A stretch of DNA of 64,000 nt from Scytonema hofmannii PCC 7110 (GTDB lineage: Bacteria > Cyanobacteriota > Cyanobacteriia > Cyanobacteriales > Nostocaceae), in assembly GCF_000346485.2 (NCBI RefSeq), contig NZ_KQ976354.1:124001-188000 (forward strand), given 5' to 3'. The translations under genes and the position numbers were made by a program. The notes below the pieces were generated by a model, which worked only from the letters and a program-made list of their open reading frames with translations, did not search any database and was not told the origin of the DNA. Shown here in pieces: positions 53,422 through 63,486 of this stretch. Position 1 is the stretch's first letter. The number at the start of each line of letters is the position of its first letter.

Positions 53422-53985
53422 TTAAGCCCTTTGAGCCGGTGGAAAACGGTGGTAGTATAATGCAATCAGCATCGGGATAAGCACGACTGTGTTGTAGAAA
53501 AGATGAACTTCCAAACGAGGAATCCACAACTGCAAGACGCTAGTGGGTACTGAAGAATCAAATAAGTTTTTATGGATTAGTACTTGACCTAGCAACAAAG
53601 CGTGCTCAAAATGATGCCAAAACTGAAGAACAAATGCGATGTTCCACCAGTTGCGAGCTTCTCCCACAATAGCAGGGCGTAGAACAGCTAGCCCTACCAG
53701 CATAAAAAGTGCATGCCCATAGTGCAACCACTCCGAGCGCACAAGCCACGGATATATGAACCCTAGAGCACCGAGTGCATCAGGGCGAGACCAACCCATA
53801 ACGTAAACCTGGTATGCCTGGAAAAAGTGTTCTAGTAAATGAGCCAGGATAACAAGCATAAAAACTTGCATGGCTCGTCTATGCCATCGCCCGTTCAAGG
53901 TATAGATAAGGGATTTTATGGCTGATGATAAATTTTGAATTGGTTGACGATCGCTTTTGGCAATAGCCTTCTTAGTTACACTCAT
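53422..53985 (-). CDS. Small polytopic membrane protein in the enediyne run
   Basis: 187 residues from ATG 53985, preceded by AAGGAGG at 9 bases; a longer frame to 54087 overlaps the thioesterase gene and is less likely. After a basic N-terminus there are four to five hydrophobic segments with many His and Trp (RAMQVFMLVILAHLLEHFFQAYQVYVMGW, SEWLHYGHALFMLVGLAVL, WWNIAFVLQFWHHFEHALLLGQVL, LFYNTVVLIPMLIALYYH). The HxxEH-like and WHHFEH patterns suggest a possible metal site, as in membrane di-iron or haem proteins; this is inference. It directly follows TEBC, gap 14 bp. Confidence 0.75.
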   Translation of the reverse strand: MSVTKKAIAKSDRQPIQNLSSAIKSLIYTLNGRWHRRAMQVFMLVILAHLLEHFFQAYQVYVMGWSRPDALGALGFIYPWLVRSEWLHYGHALFMLVGLAVLRPAIVGEARNWWNIAFVLQFWHHFEHALLLGQVLIHKNLFDSSVPTSVLQLWIPRLEVHLFYNTVVLIPMLIALYYHRFPPAQRA

Positions 53986-53999
53986 TTTCTCATGCCTCC

Positions 54000-54425
54000 T
54001 TATGTTTCTGTATACAATTGCAAAGCTTCTCGCAGTACTTCTGGGACTGGTGTTGGGATTAACTTTTCTCCTGTGCGCCGCATACAAGCCACTTGTTGTT
54101 CCCCACGAGCAACTAGTTCCTCAGTGTCTTCCGCAAGCCGCCAATACTCAAAGAGCATTGTGATGCGATTTTGTGTCATAGCCCCCAAGCGCATCCTGAT
54201 TGCAACTTCATCAAAGGCAAACAGTTCCGCAAAGTACTCGCATGACACCCGAACCGTAGCGAGTGCAAGACCCCGTGACAGATCTTCTAACACTTCAGGT
54301 GCATACTCTCGTAAGAACATCTCTCTACATTTACCTTGCCAACTCACATGATTTGCGTAGTAAACATTGCCTACGAGGTTCGTTTCTTCAAATCCCACTA
54401 TGTGATGTTGCTCATAAGCTCGCAT
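54000..54425 (-). CDS. Enediyne hot-dog thioesterase (TEBC, SgcE10/CalE7 type)
   Basis: 141 residues. The text HHIVGFEETNLVGNVYYANHVSWQGKCREMFLREYAPEV is the hallmark of enediyne TEBC enzymes, a subgroup of 4-hydroxybenzoyl-CoA-type hot-dog thioesterases. TEBC releases the polyene chain from the enediyne PKS. Its start overlaps the 3' end of pksE by 14 bases, so the two are translationally coupled. Length matches the family (about 140-160). No residue loss is evident. Confidence 0.93.
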   Translation of the reverse strand: MRAYEQHHIVGFEETNLVGNVYYANHVSWQGKCREMFLREYAPEVLEDLSRGLALATVRVSCEYFAELFAFDEVAIRMRLGAMTQNRITMLFEYWRLAEDTEELVARGEQQVACMRRTGEKLIPTPVPEVLREALQLYTET

Positions 54426-57400
54426 GATTGCTCCTTAATAACACTGCTAATACCAATTGATTGTTAACTTTCTGTACTGATGCCACTAACGTAGTGATGG
54501 TCAAATGTCCTGATGCCAGCACAGCCCAACCATCAGCAGTAGACAAAACCAGCACCAAGGGAGCATCGACCATAGCCCCAGCCTTTCTCAAACACTCACT
54601 TGCTGCCCAAATTCTCGTAGCAGCTGTATTTCGGTCTTCACCTACTTGTTGTGCAATGACTTCTGCTAATGCAAATCGCTCCACACCAAGCAAGCCTTTC
54701 CACAGATCCACAGACCGGGATACCACTGACTCGATATCACAGCCAACTGGTTCAGAACCAGCAACTGCCAGTGTAATATCGCCTGCATGGGCTGCTGATA
54801 CAGCTTGAGAACCAATCGCTTCTGGTTTACCATCAGGTCGCCGCCAAACAGGTACATCTAATGAACCAAGCGCTTGCCGAATTGCTCGATCGCTCCGCAC
54901 GCGATGTTCAACGGTTGGATCTTTGTCCACAACCACTGTTATATCTGCTGTAGTAACGAACTCTCGTATCCGGCGTTCCATATATGGACCTAAAAGCGTC
55001 TCTGCCAAAGAATTTTGAGACACTGTTTGGTTAACAACCTGTAACCGTAAACCGTCCCATTGTTCTAGAACAACTCCATCTGCTCCAAGCACCTGCAAAT
55101 CATAAATAAAAATGTTGTCCAATTGTGCTCGCTCTCGTGCATGAACAAAGCGAGCAGGAGATGTATGCATTACACTGGAAATGAGCCGATCCACTCCTAC
55201 AGGCAAAATCGTTGCATGAGGAATGCAGGCTTGGAGTGCATGGATCGCAGCGTCTCTGGCTGCTGGGTCGCCGAGAACCAGTTTTTCAGGTAAATACCGA
55301 CTAAACCAGGGAGTTCCGCTATCTGGTGCAATTTCAGCAAAACACTCAGTTGCTGTTAAATGGCGGTAACCTTGCAGTCGTCGGAATCGCCCGCTATGAA
55401 AGAGAATGGAACCGTAAAGTTCGCGTTCTGGGTTGAGAGAAACGTCAGCCCGGTCACTTGATATTTGTCTTTTGTACGTTTTCAATGGCAACTGATTAAT
55501 AACGCAGGTTGCTTGGAAGTGATTCACCATGAAGGACGTCTGCTCGCTTCTCAAGACGACTTCAATTTCCTCAGACTCACGTATAAGCGCTGCTAAACGA
55601 ATCTTCATAGGTAAGCCATCAGGAACCACCACTGGCTGACTAAACTTCACATCTTTAAAAATGGGTGGCTGAATCGAGTGAGTTAGTGCCATAACTACCT
55701 GTGCAATGGCTTCCATCGCCATAACTGCTGGGAAAAGCCGTTCACCTTGGAAGATATGCTCGTTTAGATACGGATCGGAGTCTGCTGATAACTCCGCATC
55801 AACAATTAACTCCACTCCGGGATAATATACTCTTTTGTATTCTAGGAAACGCAAGAATGGAAGTTCTGGCTGCTCCACCTTCAAAGTTAGTAGCTTTCCA
55901 AAACGACCAGTGACAATTATGGAAGTTGCTGGCAATGACTGTGCAAGCAAGCGACGCAAGACAGAAATTCCTACATCTGGTGAGATCGGTGTAATCCCTT
56001 GCTGCATCAGGATATCTATCCGACCCAAGCGTTCACCCATACCAACACCTGACCAGATAGACCACTCTATATTCAGACAACGGCACTTTGGATGCTGTGC
56101 TTGGAATTTTTCTAGCAGACAAGCAAGCCATTCATTCGCTAGTGCATAGTGTGCTTCGCCTCGCAGACCGGTACGGGCGATGATTGAACCGAAAGTGATG
56201 AAAAGTCGCAGATGTTCTGGGTTAATTGCAGAGAGTAAATTCCGAACTCCTTGAACTTTGGGTGCTAAAGTACTAAAAAACGCCGCTTCGTCAAGAGATG
56301 TTAGGAGTTGCGGCACATTCACGCCTGCACCGTGCAAAATTGCAGTTATGGGACCAAACTCTATTTCTGCTTTACTCACTGCAACTCGAACAGCTTCTGG
56401 GTTGCTAACATCAGCAGCAATATACCGCAGTTGGATGCCCGAAGCAGTCATTCTATCCAAGTTGGTTGCAAGTTCAATATCATTTTCTGGCTGCGATCGC
56501 CCCAGCAGGACTAATCGCACTCCTATTTCTCGAGCTAGAGAGAGCGCACATTCAGCAGCAATTCCCTTTCCACCTCCAGTCACCAGTAACACATCATTTG
56601 AAGTCAAGGTCAATTCGGCTGGTTCTTTATGCATCGGCAAAAATCGCATAATTGGCTCCCGCCGATAGCCAAAGGCATCATAATGCGCCTCAGAATACCC
56701 AACTGCTGCCCTGACTTCTGCAAGTATCCATTCTATTGTCTCAGGGCGATCGACAGGTATATTAATCACACAAGTCGTTAAATTTGGGACTTCTTGGTAA
56801 AGTGTACGGGCAAATGCTGTACCGACCATATTATGTTGAATCAGCACAAAGTGCGTGGCTTCTTTTGCTGCTAACACAGCACGAGCACCCTGAAGCAAGA
56901 GGTTTATATAGCATTCATCAGATTCTTCTGGTGGAAGACAAAGGATAATTCCACCACCGTCGTAATGCTCGAAGGCTTTTTGTAAAAGTTTTGCCAATAA
57001 ATACTCAGTAGGAGCAATTATTTGCCAACATCCTTTTTCTTTTATACTGGCGGAAAATTGATAACGTGGTAAAGGACGCTCTACGAGTTCAACGGTGAAT
57101 GCTCGTATCCATGAATCCACACCTGAAAGCGATCGCTTTTCTGTCTCAACTATCCTAGAAGCACCCGCGTGTAAAAGTTCTTCTAGTGCTTGAGCGATAG
57201 CACCAACAGATGCATTTGCATAGTCAGTTGGTGCAGATGGTGGAGGTAGATTAAGACACCGAGATGCTTCCACAACTAACTGTGCTACAGTAATTGAATT
57301 CAAATGCAACTCACTCAACAGGCGACTGTCATCTTTTACTGCTGTTGTAGGAAGTTCTGCTCTTTCAGCTACTAGCTGGCGGACAAGCTCTAAGGGTGAT

Positions 57401-60225
57401 TGCTGCTTGGGCATTAGAGATGGGGGATATGAGCCTTTGTTGCCCTTTTGACGTTCTGCTGTAGAACTTTTCTGTTCTGGTATTGGTTTAGAAACGGGAG
57501 CCAATTCACATGGGTTAGCGAAAAATTGAGGACGCCACTCTAGATGAAACGCTCGCGTAAATCGTCCAGCAAACAGTTCTTTATGGTTAACAGGTGCTCC
57601 GAGAGCGAATGCTGCGCCAACTGCTTTCAACAAGCCTGAAAGGGAAAAACCACCAGCATCAATTGCTACAACTGGAACGTTCAAAAACTCACTGACCAAA
57701 CCGCTCAACACTTGACCGGGTCCGACCTCAATGAACAAGTCCACACCCTCAGCCGCTTTAGTGACTGCTTCCATAAACCGTACTGGTGACGTTATTTGAC
57801 GAATCAGTAGGGATGGCAAATCTTCATTGGATGAGATGGGAGAACCAGTTACGGTGGATACAACAGTTTTCTGTAAAGGTTGAAAATGTTCTTTCTTGAG
57901 ATGTTCTGCTAGCTGCTCTCCAGAAGAAGCTACCAACGGAGAGTGGAAAGCGTGTGAGACTGGTAATTTAAATGTCTTGAAACCTAGAGCAGTAGCGCGA
58001 TCGACAATGGTATCTACGACCTTTGTTTCTCCGGAGATAACTGTTTGCTGGGGTGAATTCAAACCAGCTATGACGACTGAGCGATCGCTTAATAATCCTG
58101 TCAATTCTTGCTGTGAAGCCCGAACACTCACCATCGCACCACTTGGACTGCTCAGTTCCGCCATCGCCTTCCCTCGGACAGTCGCAATCCGCAATACAGT
58201 TTTTGTATCAAACACACCACCCCAATGGAGAGCAGTGAGTTCCCCTAAACTATGACCAACAGCAATATTTCCTGTAATGCCAAGCTTCTCTAAGGTGTAT
58301 AAAGCTGCTATGGAAGCTGTGACAATTGTTGGTTGCGCTATTGCGGTTGTGTTGTTGTCATTGATTTGGGATAAGTTTGCTAGAGTGTAAAGTTCTTGTA
58401 CAAATTCAAAACGGCGACACCAAGCTCCACCATTAAGATATAGTGGCGAACCTTGTCCTGGGAATAAAAACCCGATTCGGGGCAAATTGATACCTGTACT
58501 TAAAAATATACCTAAACGGCTGTCCAAGCGAGTCATCGCAGCTTCTGATAGCCATGACTTTAATATTTCTAGACGGTTTGTGAAATTCAAAGGAGTATCT
58601 GCTACTATTGATGCTCTAATCGGCGCATTGTCACGAATGTCAAGTCTTCTTTGCAACTCAGTAGCTAAATCAGCAACTTCGGCTCTAGATAGTCTTGGAG
58701 ACAGTGTCAGTAGGTGTTCTACCTGCTTGTGTAAATCATTTGTATCTCGAGCAGACATGAGAATGAGTTCAGCGTCCTGGGCGGAAGCCAAAAAGACTTG
58801 CTCCTGGTGAGTCAGATTTTGACGGCGTTCAGTAGCAGTTCGCTCTAACACAATATGAGTGTTAATTCCTCCAAAGCCCATAGCGCTGACACCAGCGCGG
58901 AGTGGTAGGTCTGGAGACCAACTTTGACCTTTGTTCAGCACTTGCAAAGCTGGCTTTTCATCAGTGAGAATTGGATGAGGTTGGTCACATCCAGTTGTTG
59001 GGGGTAATATTTGGTTGTGGAGAGCCATTGTTGCCTTGATCAACCCAGCAACTCCGGCTGCTGCTTTAGTATGACCGATATTCGCTTTGATTGAGCCAAT
59101 AATTGCAGGAGGAGCTTGTGGTGCTGCTTCCCGACGCGCACGAGACAGCGATCGCAGCTCTGTAGCATCACCAATACTAGTTCCAGTGCCATGCCCTTCA
59201 AATAAAGAGACTGTTTCAATACCAAAACTAGCCCGACGATAGGCATGATGTAAGGCTAGAAGCTGACCTTCAACCTCAGGACGAGTAATTCCACCGTGAC
59301 CATCGGAAGAAATTCCCCAACCGCGAATAGTTGCATAAATGCGGCAATCCCGTGCTACAGCATCTTCGTACCGCATCAACACGACAAAACCGCAGCCCTC
59401 TCCAGGTAAAAAGCCAGAAGAACGAGTGTCATAAATATGCATTTCTTCATCTGCTAATGCACCTGCTTTGGCAAATCCTACCAGTTCAAATGGGTCTAGA
59501 CTTAAATCTACGCCACCAGCTATTGCTACATCTAAATCACCTGTCACTAAAGCAGAGCAGACAGTTGCAACGGCTAGTAATGAAGAGCTACACGCTCCAT
59601 CAACTGTATAGCCGCCTCCCTTGAAGTCGAAATGATTGCAAATACGTCCTGCAATCGTGTTAGATAAGTTACCAGCAAGGGTTTCTTCGTTAATTGCTGG
59701 AAATGGTTCTTTGTAGAGTGCTTCTAGATTTTTAAGAAATTGCCAACGTTGTTCTGGCAACCAGTTTTGTTGCATAAGCGTAGCTTCCACAATTCGACGT
59801 ACATAAGGCCAGCGCAGCCGCATTGTGTTAGCTCTGGAAAATTCTCCTGTAAGTGTGTTACCCAGGACTATGCCAGTTGTATCTCGTGGTAAGCGATCGC
59901 CATCAGGGAAGCCAGCATCTGCCAGTGCTTGGGTAGCAACATCTAACGCCAGCCAATGAGTTAAGTCTGCAGAACGGAATGTACTACCAGCTACCCGAAA
60001 AGCAACTCGGTCGAATTCATAACCCTCAATGAGGGCTGCTTCAGTAGAATAGGTGCAATCGGGAGCACTTCGGTCAGCAGATAAATAGTCTGTTAGGTTG
60101 AGGCGTTCTGGTGGCAGTTTCCTAAAAGCACGACGCTGGGCTAGTACATTTTCCCATAGTTCTATGGGCGAGCGGGCATCAGGATATTGGCAAGCCATAC
60201 CGACAATAGCAATAGTAGGTGTCAT
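54412..60225 (-). CDS. pksE: Enediyne iterative type I polyketide synthase (PksE): KS-AT-ACP-KR-DH-PPTase
   Basis: 1937 residues, the length of SgcE/CalE8-type enzymes. KS: Cys212 (GACSSS), His345 (EGHGTGTS), His385 (NIGHTKAA). AT: Ser659 (GHSLGE), His758 region (VSHAFHS). Single ACP: Ser977 in LHLNSIT, the enediyne-specific motif. KR: TGGGKGIA at 1216-1223, Ser1347, Tyr1360, Asn1364. DH: His1490 in EHIFQGERLFP, Asp1658 region. C-terminal phosphopantetheinyl transferase: CDIES (1829-1833) and W1873-x3-E1877-x3-K1881, which self-activates the ACP. No TE domain; release is by TEBC. It makes the conjugated polyene precursor of the enediyne core. The start has GGGGAGG inside the end of unbU, 3-bp gap. 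Confidence 0.97.
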   Translation of the reverse strand: MTPTIAIVGMACQYPDARSPIELWENVLAQRRAFRKLPPERLNLTDYLSADRSAPDCTYSTEAALIEGYEFDRVAFRVAGSTFRSADLTHWLALDVATQALADAGFPDGDRLPRDTTGIVLGNTLTGEFSRANTMRLRWPYVRRIVEATLMQQNWLPEQRWQFLKNLEALYKEPFPAINEETLAGNLSNTIAGRICNHFDFKGGGYTVDGACSSSLLAVATVCSALVTGDLDVAIAGGVDLSLDPFELVGFAKAGALADEEMHIYDTRSSGFLPGEGCGFVVLMRYEDAVARDCRIYATIRGWGISSDGHGGITRPEVEGQLLALHHAYRRASFGIETVSLFEGHGTGTSIGDATELRSLSRARREAAPQAPPAIIGSIKANIGHTKAAAGVAGLIKATMALHNQILPPTTGCDQPHPILTDEKPALQVLNKGQSWSPDLPLRAGVSAMGFGGINTHIVLERTATERRQNLTHQEQVFLASAQDAELILMSARDTNDLHKQVEHLLTLSPRLSRAEVADLATELQRRLDIRDNAPIRASIVADTPLNFTNRLEILKSWLSEAAMTRLDSRLGIFLSTGINLPRIGFLFPGQGSPLYLNGGAWCRRFEFVQELYTLANLSQINDNNTTAIAQPTIVTASIAALYTLEKLGITGNIAVGHSLGELTALHWGGVFDTKTVLRIATVRGKAMAELSSPSGAMVSVRASQQELTGLLSDRSVVIAGLNSPQQTVISGETKVVDTIVDRATALGFKTFKLPVSHAFHSPLVASSGEQLAEHLKKEHFQPLQKTVVSTVTGSPISSNEDLPSLLIRQITSPVRFMEAVTKAAEGVDLFIEVGPGQVLSGLVSEFLNVPVVAIDAGGFSLSGLLKAVGAAFALGAPVNHKELFAGRFTRAFHLEWRPQFFANPCELAPVSKPIPEQKSSTAERQKGNKGSYPPSLMPKQQSPLELVRQLVAERAELPTTAVKDDSRLLSELHLNSITVAQLVVEASRCLNLPPPSAPTDYANASVGAIAQALEELLHAGASRIVETEKRSLSGVDSWIRAFTVELVERPLPRYQFSASIKEKGCWQIIAPTEYLLAKLLQKAFEHYDGGGIILCLPPEESDECYINLLLQGARAVLAAKEATHFVLIQHNMVGTAFARTLYQEVPNLTTCVINIPVDRPETIEWILAEVRAAVGYSEAHYDAFGYRREPIMRFLPMHKEPAELTLTSNDVLLVTGGGKGIAAECALSLAREIGVRLVLLGRSQPENDIELATNLDRMTASGIQLRYIAADVSNPEAVRVAVSKAEIEFGPITAILHGAGVNVPQLLTSLDEAAFFSTLAPKVQGVRNLLSAINPEHLRLFITFGSIIARTGLRGEAHYALANEWLACLLEKFQAQHPKCRCLNIEWSIWSGVGMGERLGRIDILMQQGITPISPDVGISVLRRLLAQSLPATSIIVTGRFGKLLTLKVEQPELPFLRFLEYKRVYYPGVELIVDAELSADSDPYLNEHIFQGERLFPAVMAMEAIAQVVMALTHSIQPPIFKDVKFSQPVVVPDGLPMKIRLAALIRESEEIEVVLRSEQTSFMVNHFQATCVINQLPLKTYKRQISSDRADVSLNPERELYGSILFHSGRFRRLQGYRHLTATECFAEIAPDSGTPWFSRYLPEKLVLGDPAARDAAIHALQACIPHATILPVGVDRLISSVMHTSPARFVHARERAQLDNIFIYDLQVLGADGVVLEQWDGLRLQVVNQTVSQNSLAETLLGPYMERRIREFVTTADITVVVDKDPTVEHRVRSDRAIRQALGSLDVPVWRRPDGKPEAIGSQAVSAAHAGDITLAVAGSEPVGCDIESVVSRSVDLWKGLLGVERFALAEVIAQQVGEDRNTAATRIWAASECLRKAGAMVDAPLVLVLSTADGWAVLASGHLTITTLVASVQKVNNQLVLAVLLRSNHASL

Positions 60226-60228
60226 GGC

Positions 60229-61155
60229 TCACGCCTCCCCTACCTTTGTAGGTGCTGGAACTAAAACTTTTTCACTAGCAATATATGCTACTAATGATTG
60301 CGTGTATGCACTTAACCCTCGCAATATACAAATGATTGTGAGAGCAAAGAACAACCCAAAGACAATGTGATTGACCATGAGAAACCCATAGGCAGTTGCA
60401 ACTGACGCCCCAAAGACGACTTGGTTAAATGGTTTGCCGGGTGTTGTGCCTGGGTCTGTGACCATATAAAATGTAAACAGAACAAATGCTACCCCTGTCA
60501 TTGGTACAAATGCAGCAGTGAGTGGCGTTCCAAATGCCAAGCTTCTCAATAATGCCTGCACGATAAAGCCTCCTAACCAGGCTGCAATTAGGGGAAGCCG
60601 ACGGGTGAAGCGTGCATTTAAGAATGTACCGGAAATAACTATCAGCCCTGGTAAAAGCCAATCCCCAATACCACTGAGGTTTTCGGTGAATTGATAAGGA
60701 GGAGCAATACTCACCCAGGGAAAAACTAAAAGGGTAATAGTGATACCAAAGTTTGAAGGGTTGAAGAAATGCTGGGTGCTCTTCTCGACAGTTGCACGAA
60801 AAATGGCTTTTGAGCCGATGGCAACAGTAGTGGAAAAAATGATGGGTAACAAACGCTCATTGCTGTAAAGTAGCATGGCGATCGCCAAACCTGTAATGTG
60901 AGCGGATAGGAGAAAATCGACGAGACGTTTAAACCCGCCAATGAAGCGAGGTATGCGTTGGTTAACCCCAGCATCAACGACTTCGAGTATAATTTCCAAG
61001 CTATAAGCAGTGACTAGCGCCACCAGAGGCTGTGCCCAGGATTGCTCAAAGCCCAAAAAAGTGTGCCCCAAAATATTCAAGATTGTAATCGCCACAGCAA
61101 AGCGCCGCAACCCTGCTAAGCGATTTGCTTTATGCCAGCTTTCAAAAGTGGTCAT
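60229..61155 (-). CDS. unbU: Enediyne core membrane protein UnbU (RnfD/NqrB-like)
   Basis: 308 residues, about eight to ten hydrophobic helices. The motif STQHFFNPSNFGITITLLVFPWV and the later FTFYMVTDPGTTP are the RnfD/NQR2-like signatures seen in UnbU proteins, one of the five conserved genes of enediyne minimal cassettes. Its biochemical role is unproven; electron transfer or membrane association is suggested by the RnfD relationship. It stops 3 bp before pksE and starts 10 bp after unbV, so the three form one operon. Ribosome site AAGGG. Confidence 0.92.
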   Translation of the reverse strand: MTTFESWHKANRLAGLRRFAVAITILNILGHTFLGFEQSWAQPLVALVTAYSLEIILEVVDAGVNQRIPRFIGGFKRLVDFLLSAHITGLAIAMLLYSNERLLPIIFSTTVAIGSKAIFRATVEKSTQHFFNPSNFGITITLLVFPWVSIAPPYQFTENLSGIGDWLLPGLIVISGTFLNARFTRRLPLIAAWLGGFIVQALLRSLAFGTPLTAAFVPMTGVAFVLFTFYMVTDPGTTPGKPFNQVVFGASVATAYGFLMVNHIVFGLFFALTIICILRGLSAYTQSLVAYIASEKVLVPAPTKVGEA

Positions 61156-61165
61156 CGTGTCACCC

Positions 61166-63178
61166 TTACCCTTGTGTTGAAGATGTTTTTCGCTCTGCCG
61201 TTAAGTCAGAGCCTGTAGCATTTCCGCCAAGCAACACCGTGTGCCAACCAGGCGATAAGTGTAATGTTTCTTGATGTACTTGACCGGTTAAATCTCTCCA
61301 GTGCAAATCAATTGGTAGCTGAGTATTGAGGGGGAGAGCTTGACCTAAACCAAAGTGAAGGTCAGGGCTGCGTGCGCCGGAATGACCATTGCCACCATCT
61401 ACCTGTGCTACCAATCGCTTCCCATTAGGAAGGTGGACAGTTGCAGTCGCTCCAATGGCAGGTCTTCCGGCGGTTGTGTTAAGATGACCGGGTCGAGCGC
61501 TTGTTTTAGAATTAACTTCTAGTTTAGAGGGCAGTCGTAGATGGATACCCAAAAATGCTCCAGGTCGAGGACTTTCATTGCGATAAAAATCAGAAGATTC
61601 CCACTGATTAGCGATCGCTAAGTCCAAATCGCCGTCTCCGTCTACATCAGCTGTCGCAATTCCCCGGCTCACTTTGACTGAGTCTAGACCCAAATCTTGA
61701 GAAAGGTCATAATATCGACCATTATGAGCACGTACAAAAAATGGATTGTGTTGGTGACCGCTTAAGTCATCGCCCGGTTGCAACCGTGGCCAACTACGAG
61801 GATTGCTTAGAAGTTCGTCATTGCCTATTGCTAGTTCGTGTAATTCTGGCCAGCGATTAATATCACCTTTGACAAATCCTGTTGCTTGTAGTGCTTCTAG
61901 TATTCCGTCGTTATTAAAGTCTCCCAAGCGGGCTTCCCAACTCCAGCCACTACGAGATAAACCTAATGGTTCGCTACGGTCGATGTATGGCGCAATGCCT
62001 TGCTGCATACTATCGAGTTTGCCAGTGCTTTGAAAGAGAAAGTGGCTTTCTTCTAGTGCATATTCAGATGCTATGTTGCTGACATAAATGTCAAGTAATC
62101 CATCGTCATTCAAATCACCGAAGTCCACCCCCATGCCCTTAAACGAATCGCGACCAAGGACTTTAGAATTGGGTGTAGTCAGTGTTTTCTGACCTTCTAA
62201 AAGCGTAAAGCGAAGTTTTCCAGCCTGAGAGTGATTATGCAGTAGTCGGTCTGGTCCAAAATCATTGGCAAAATAGATTTCGGGTAACAAATCTCCATCT
62301 AGATCGGCTGTCCCTACTGCTAAAGTCCATCCGCGAGCAATGGATTCGTCTAAAACTCCCTGAGTCTCTCGGAACTCTACTGTCGGGTTTTCTCCTACTG
62401 TTGCTTTTGTCCATAGGAGTAGTCGATTCCGCCCCCCATTGCTAGCACGGGTCATGGAATGCTGCATTTGTTCGCTACCAGTCCCATTCGGGTTCAGAAT
62501 TTCAGAATCATCTGGAAAATAGTTGCCGAAGATGAGGTCAGTGTGTCCATCACCATCTAGATCGGCTATGGTGGCTGCGTTAGTATACCATCTTTGTTTA
62601 TCTGAAGCTATCTCGCGTTGTATGTAGTTGTTGGCACTCAGTTCCAGTTGATTTGAATCTATTTTCTGCGAGCGTAAAAAAGCGATGGGAGTATGTCCCC
62701 AATAGTAGACAAGTATGTCCATCAAACCATCTTCGTTCAAATCTCCTGGTAGACAACCCATCGGTGCAATAGTTTTTGAAGTGTAGGTCACAAAAGTGGG
62801 TTGTAAAACGAAGGGCTGATACCGTTCGCCCGTCTTTGGTACTGGTGCGACAATAACTTGATTAGTACGCGTATCTACGTAGCAAATGTCATTGGACAAA
62901 TCATCACCATCCAGGTCATTTAAAGCTACAGAGGCACCAACCGCAGAAATCCAAGCAGAGTGACGCCGAACACTAGGATGGACTTGTCGCACAAAGTGGA
63001 GTGAGTGACCAGTTAATTCTGGTAATGGCAAGCGTGTAAAGCGGAATTGATCTGCAAGCGAAGTCCGCTCAGTAGCAGACAACGCTGGTAGTCTAGCCCA
63101 ACACAATAACCCCAGAATTATTGCGATCGCGACCAGACGTTTTGCATGATATTGAATGATACTTGCCGCGATACTCAT
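61166..63178 (-). CDS. unbV: Enediyne core protein UnbV (FG-GAP/VCBS beta-propeller plus ASPIC/UnbV domain)
   Basis: 670 residues from ATG 63178 (AAGGAAG upstream; an ATG 11 codons earlier overlaps the ribosome site). A signal peptide (RLVAIAIILGLLCWARLPALSA) points to export. At least five FG-GAP/VCBS-type calcium loops follow: DLDGDDLSN, DLNEDGLMD, DLDGDGHTD, DLNDDGLLD, DVDGDGDLD. The C-terminal ASPIC/UnbV domain covers PAIGATATVHLPNGKRLVAQVDGGNGHSGARSPDLHFGLGQ. UnbV is one of the conserved enediyne cassette proteins; its mechanism is unknown. CRTAC1-type proteins share the domains, but the context decides. Confidence 0.93.
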   Translation of the reverse strand: MSIAASIIQYHAKRLVAIAIILGLLCWARLPALSATERTSLADQFRFTRLPLPELTGHSLHFVRQVHPSVRRHSAWISAVGASVALNDLDGDDLSNDICYVDTRTNQVIVAPVPKTGERYQPFVLQPTFVTYTSKTIAPMGCLPGDLNEDGLMDILVYYWGHTPIAFLRSQKIDSNQLELSANNYIQREIASDKQRWYTNAATIADLDGDGHTDLIFGNYFPDDSEILNPNGTGSEQMQHSMTRASNGGRNRLLLWTKATVGENPTVEFRETQGVLDESIARGWTLAVGTADLDGDLLPEIYFANDFGPDRLLHNHSQAGKLRFTLLEGQKTLTTPNSKVLGRDSFKGMGVDFGDLNDDGLLDIYVSNIASEYALEESHFLFQSTGKLDSMQQGIAPYIDRSEPLGLSRSGWSWEARLGDFNNDGILEALQATGFVKGDINRWPELHELAIGNDELLSNPRSWPRLQPGDDLSGHQHNPFFVRAHNGRYYDLSQDLGLDSVKVSRGIATADVDGDGDLDLAIANQWESSDFYRNESPRPGAFLGIHLRLPSKLEVNSKTSARPGHLNTTAGRPAIGATATVHLPNGKRLVAQVDGGNGHSGARSPDLHFGLGQALPLNTQLPIDLHWRDLTGQVHQETLHLSPGWHTVLLGGNATGSDLTAERKTSSTQG

Positions 63179-63486
63179 TTTCTTGACTTCCTTTACTGTA
63201 TAAAGATGCATCTCAACACGAGAAGGGAGTTACAAATCTGTTTTTGCTAACCCTATTGGTTAATGCTGGCTTCAACACTTTAGAAAAGAAGACTAATATT
63301 CATTTTTTTGTATCTAATTATACCTCTTTTCTCTCCTCTACGTCCTCTGCGGTTTTCTAATCATTCAGACGCGACCGGACTTGATATGACTACCAAAAAA
63401 TTGAGCATCGATAGACTGGGTAAATGCCATGACTCATGATTATGACTCCTTTTTGTGGGCATCCTCATTTTTGAGATCAAACTTTT
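63179..63486. other. Gap between unbL and unbV
   Basis: About 300 bp without a gene. It includes a dispersed-repeat-like segment 'cctctacgtcctctgcgg' near 63335. A promoter for the unbV-unbU-pksE operon could lie here, but no copy of the recurrent signal of the left region is present. Confidence 0.5.

Noticed and set aside
53444-53460. Another copy of the promoter box (ggtggaaaacggtgg)
   Set aside because: It lies inside the coding end of the membrane protein, has one base less between the two units and lacks the hexamer at 9 nt.
61166-63178. Integrin-like or CRTAC1 secreted protein unrelated to the cluster
   Set aside because: The FG-GAP plus ASPIC/UnbV layout alone would allow it, but its position between DUF1702 and UnbU directly before pksE identifies it as the cassette member.
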